The notes beneath the pieces are model-generated. The model was not told the DNA's origin. It did not search any database and saw only the letters and a program-made list of their open reading frames with translations. DNA of 41,966 nt, taken from assembly GCA_903934285.1 (NCBI GenBank), contig CAIZNN010000027.1, positions 1 through 41,966 on the forward strand, read 5' to 3'. The DNA comes from Akkermansiaceae bacterium (GTDB lineage Bacteria > Verrucomicrobiota > Verrucomicrobiia > Verrucomicrobiales > Akkermansiaceae). Below, one piece after another: positions 40,805 through 41,966 of this stretch. Each line of letters begins with the position of its first letter. Position 1 is the stretch's first letter. A program made the translations under genes and the position numbers.

Positions 40805-41966
40805 TCATCTGCTTGTCCCACTAGACACCTGACAATTCCCGCTCACCCGATAGACGCGGTCGCCGGGGCGGACCGCGGCGGCCAGGGCGACGGCGACCGC
40901 TTGGCCGCGCCGGGCGGTGGTCACCGCTTGGTGCTCGATTTGGATGGATTGGACGCGGATGCGGATCACGCCGGTGGTGGGGCCTTGGATGAGCAGTTCG
41001 TCGCCCAGGGCAAACTCGTTGTCACAGACGCGGATCTCCACCGCGCCTGCCTGGCGGTAGAATTTGACGACTTCGCCGACGTGGAGCTTTTTGTTGGAGG
41101 CCTGGTTATTGGGTACGCCGCTCCATTGGTCGAGCGGGCGGCCCATGTAAAACCCCGGCGCCAGGCCGCGGTGATAGACGCCTTCGAGTTCGCGCATCAG
41201 GGTGGCCTTGAGTTGTTGGAATTGCGCTTGGAAGCCGCGGCGGCGGCGGTGGGCAAAATGGAAATCCACGGCGCGGCGGTAGGCGGCGGTGACGCTGCTG
41301 ACGTATTCGGGCGCGCGGCCGCGGCCTTCGAGCTTGAGGCTGCTGACGCCGGCCTCGAGCAAGTGTTCGATGAACGGGAGGGTGCAGAGGTCTTGCGGGC
41401 TGAGCAGATAGTTGTCGCCCATGCGGAAGGCGACGTCGCCCTCGGTGCCGTTGATTTGATAGGGCCGGCGGCACGGCTGGGTGCACTGGCCGCGGTTGGC
41501 TGATTTGCCGACGGTGAACTCGGACATGAAGCAGCGGCCGCTGATGGCAACGCACATCGCGCCATGGGCAAAGACTTCAAGTTCAATCTTGGCTGCATCC
41601 GCGCCGAGCAGTTTGCCGAGGTGGCGGCGCAGGCTGCGCAGTTGCGCCAGCGTGCACTCGCGGGCGAGCACAAAGCGCCGGATGCCAAAGCACCGGTAGA
41701 AGGCGGCAAGGCTTGCGGAGTTGGCGACCGACATCTGGGTGGATAGAAACACTGGCAGACCACGGGCGGTGGCCGCCTCAATGACCGCCATGTCCCAACA
41801 AATCACCGCGTCGACGCCGGCGGTGGCGGCCGCATCGAGAAGGCGCCGGACGCGGGCAAGCTCGTTTTCGTAAATGATGGTGTTGAGCGCCAGATAGGCG
41901 CGCACTCCTGCCTGCCGGCAGGTCGCCACCATCCGCGGCAACTCGGCCGCGCGGAAATTGTTGGAA
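40805..41966 (-). CDS. Peptidase U32-family protein (partial, N-terminus outside window)
   Basis: 387 codons visible; the frame runs off the right edge with NNFRAAELPRMV, typical of the U32 N-terminal part, so the true start lies outside. TLNTIIYENEL-like residues (LALNTIIYENEL) follow. The U32 signature is present as EVFAHGAMCVAISGRCFMSE with further cysteines in QCTQPCRRPYQ; these bind an iron-sulfur cluster in the RNA-hydroxylating members. A C-terminal beta-barrel part (GEVVKFYRQAGAVEIRV...) closes the protein. Despite the name, well-studied members such as RlhA and TrhP hydroxylate rRNA or tRNA bases; others act with collagenase-like activity. Which branch this is cannot be said without the N-terminus. 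Confidence 0.9.
   Translation of the reverse strand, partial: SNNFRAAELPRMVATCRQAGVRAYLALNTIIYENELARVRRLLDAAATAGVDAVICWDMAVIEAATARGLPVFLSTQMSVANSASLAAFYRCFGIRRFVLARECTLAQLRSLRRHLGKLLGADAAKIELEVFAHGAMCVAISGRCFMSEFTVGKSANRGQCTQPCRRPYQINGTEGDVAFRMGDNYLLSPQDLCTLPFIEHLLEAGVSSLKLEGRGRAPEYVSSVTAAYRRAVDFHFAHRRRRGFQAQFQQLKATLMRELEGVYHRGLAPGFYMGRPLDQWSGVPNNQASNKKLHVGEVVKFYRQAGAVEIRVCDNEFALGDELLIQGPTTGVIRIRVQSIQIEHQAVTTARRGQAVAVALAAAVRPGDRVYRVSGNCQVSSGTSR

Noticed and set aside
1-41966. tRNA or rRNA genes
   Set aside because: No T-loop GGTTCGAATCC-type sequence with matching arms and no conserved rRNA segment was noticed; a covariance-model search would be needed to be certain.

Overview
The window (about 42 kb, high GC) looks like chromosome from an anaerobic or fermentative member of the Verrucomicrobia, most like the Opitutaceae. 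This is inferred from secreted proteins built of autotransporter-associated beta-strand repeats, a DUF1080 protein, a REP-type tyrosine transposase, a succinate-to-propionate fermentation module and an NfnAB-type ferredoxin/NADP reductase. No rRNA or tRNA gene was seen, so the placement is inference. Most starts have no Shine-Dalgarno sequence and sit behind C/A-rich leaders.

Layout, left to right. (1) 1-2283 (-): the N-terminal part of a large beta-strand-repeat surface protein with a discoidin-type domain. (2) 2547-10761: a sugar-use locus. A LacI-family and an AraC-family regulator overlap by ATGA on the minus strand. They diverge from a plus-strand operon of a sodium:solute symporter, a Gfo/Idh oxidoreductase with an inserted cysteine cluster, and a GH38-like glycosidase. 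(3) 10833-12454: a REP-associated tyrosine transposase flanked by two related direct repeats, with a third palindrome nearby. (4) 12830-15102: nfnA/nfnB. (5) 15118-22551: a duplicated fragment of a DUF1080 gene start, a zinc alcohol dehydrogenase, a secreted phosphoesterase/beta-strand-repeat protein with an in-frame stop near its end, a DUF1080 hydrolase and an L,D-transpeptidase. (6) 22592-32557 (-): a ten-kilobase propionate operon encoding methylmalonyl-CoA epimerase, methylmalonyl-CoA carboxyltransferase, the gamma, biotin-carrier and beta subunits of a sodium-pumping decarboxylase, a CoA-transferase and both methylmalonyl-CoA mutase subunits. (7) 32807-37716: htpG, citrate synthase and a pyruvate/oxaloacetate carboxyltransferase without a biotin domain. 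(8) 38078-41966: a MarR regulator, a decayed Gfo/Idh pseudogene, folA, thyA and the C-terminal part of a U32 peptidase-family protein.

How the genes work together: the propionate operon can take succinyl-CoA to methylmalonyl-CoA, decarboxylate it with sodium export, and return CoA from propionyl-CoA to succinate. The biotin-less carboxyltransferase at 36217 matches the 5S subunit of propionibacterial transcarboxylase. MmdA matches 12S and the small carrier matches 1.3S. One biotin carrier may therefore serve both a sodium-pumping decarboxylase and a methylmalonyl-CoA:pyruvate transcarboxylase. This is the most interesting hypothesis in the window.

Mobile or decayed material is clear: the transposase and its repeats, a gene-start duplication, and a pseudogene whose internal deletion is bounded by a short homology. 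A recurrent GTTAG/CTAAC pentamer is spread across genes and stop codons throughout.
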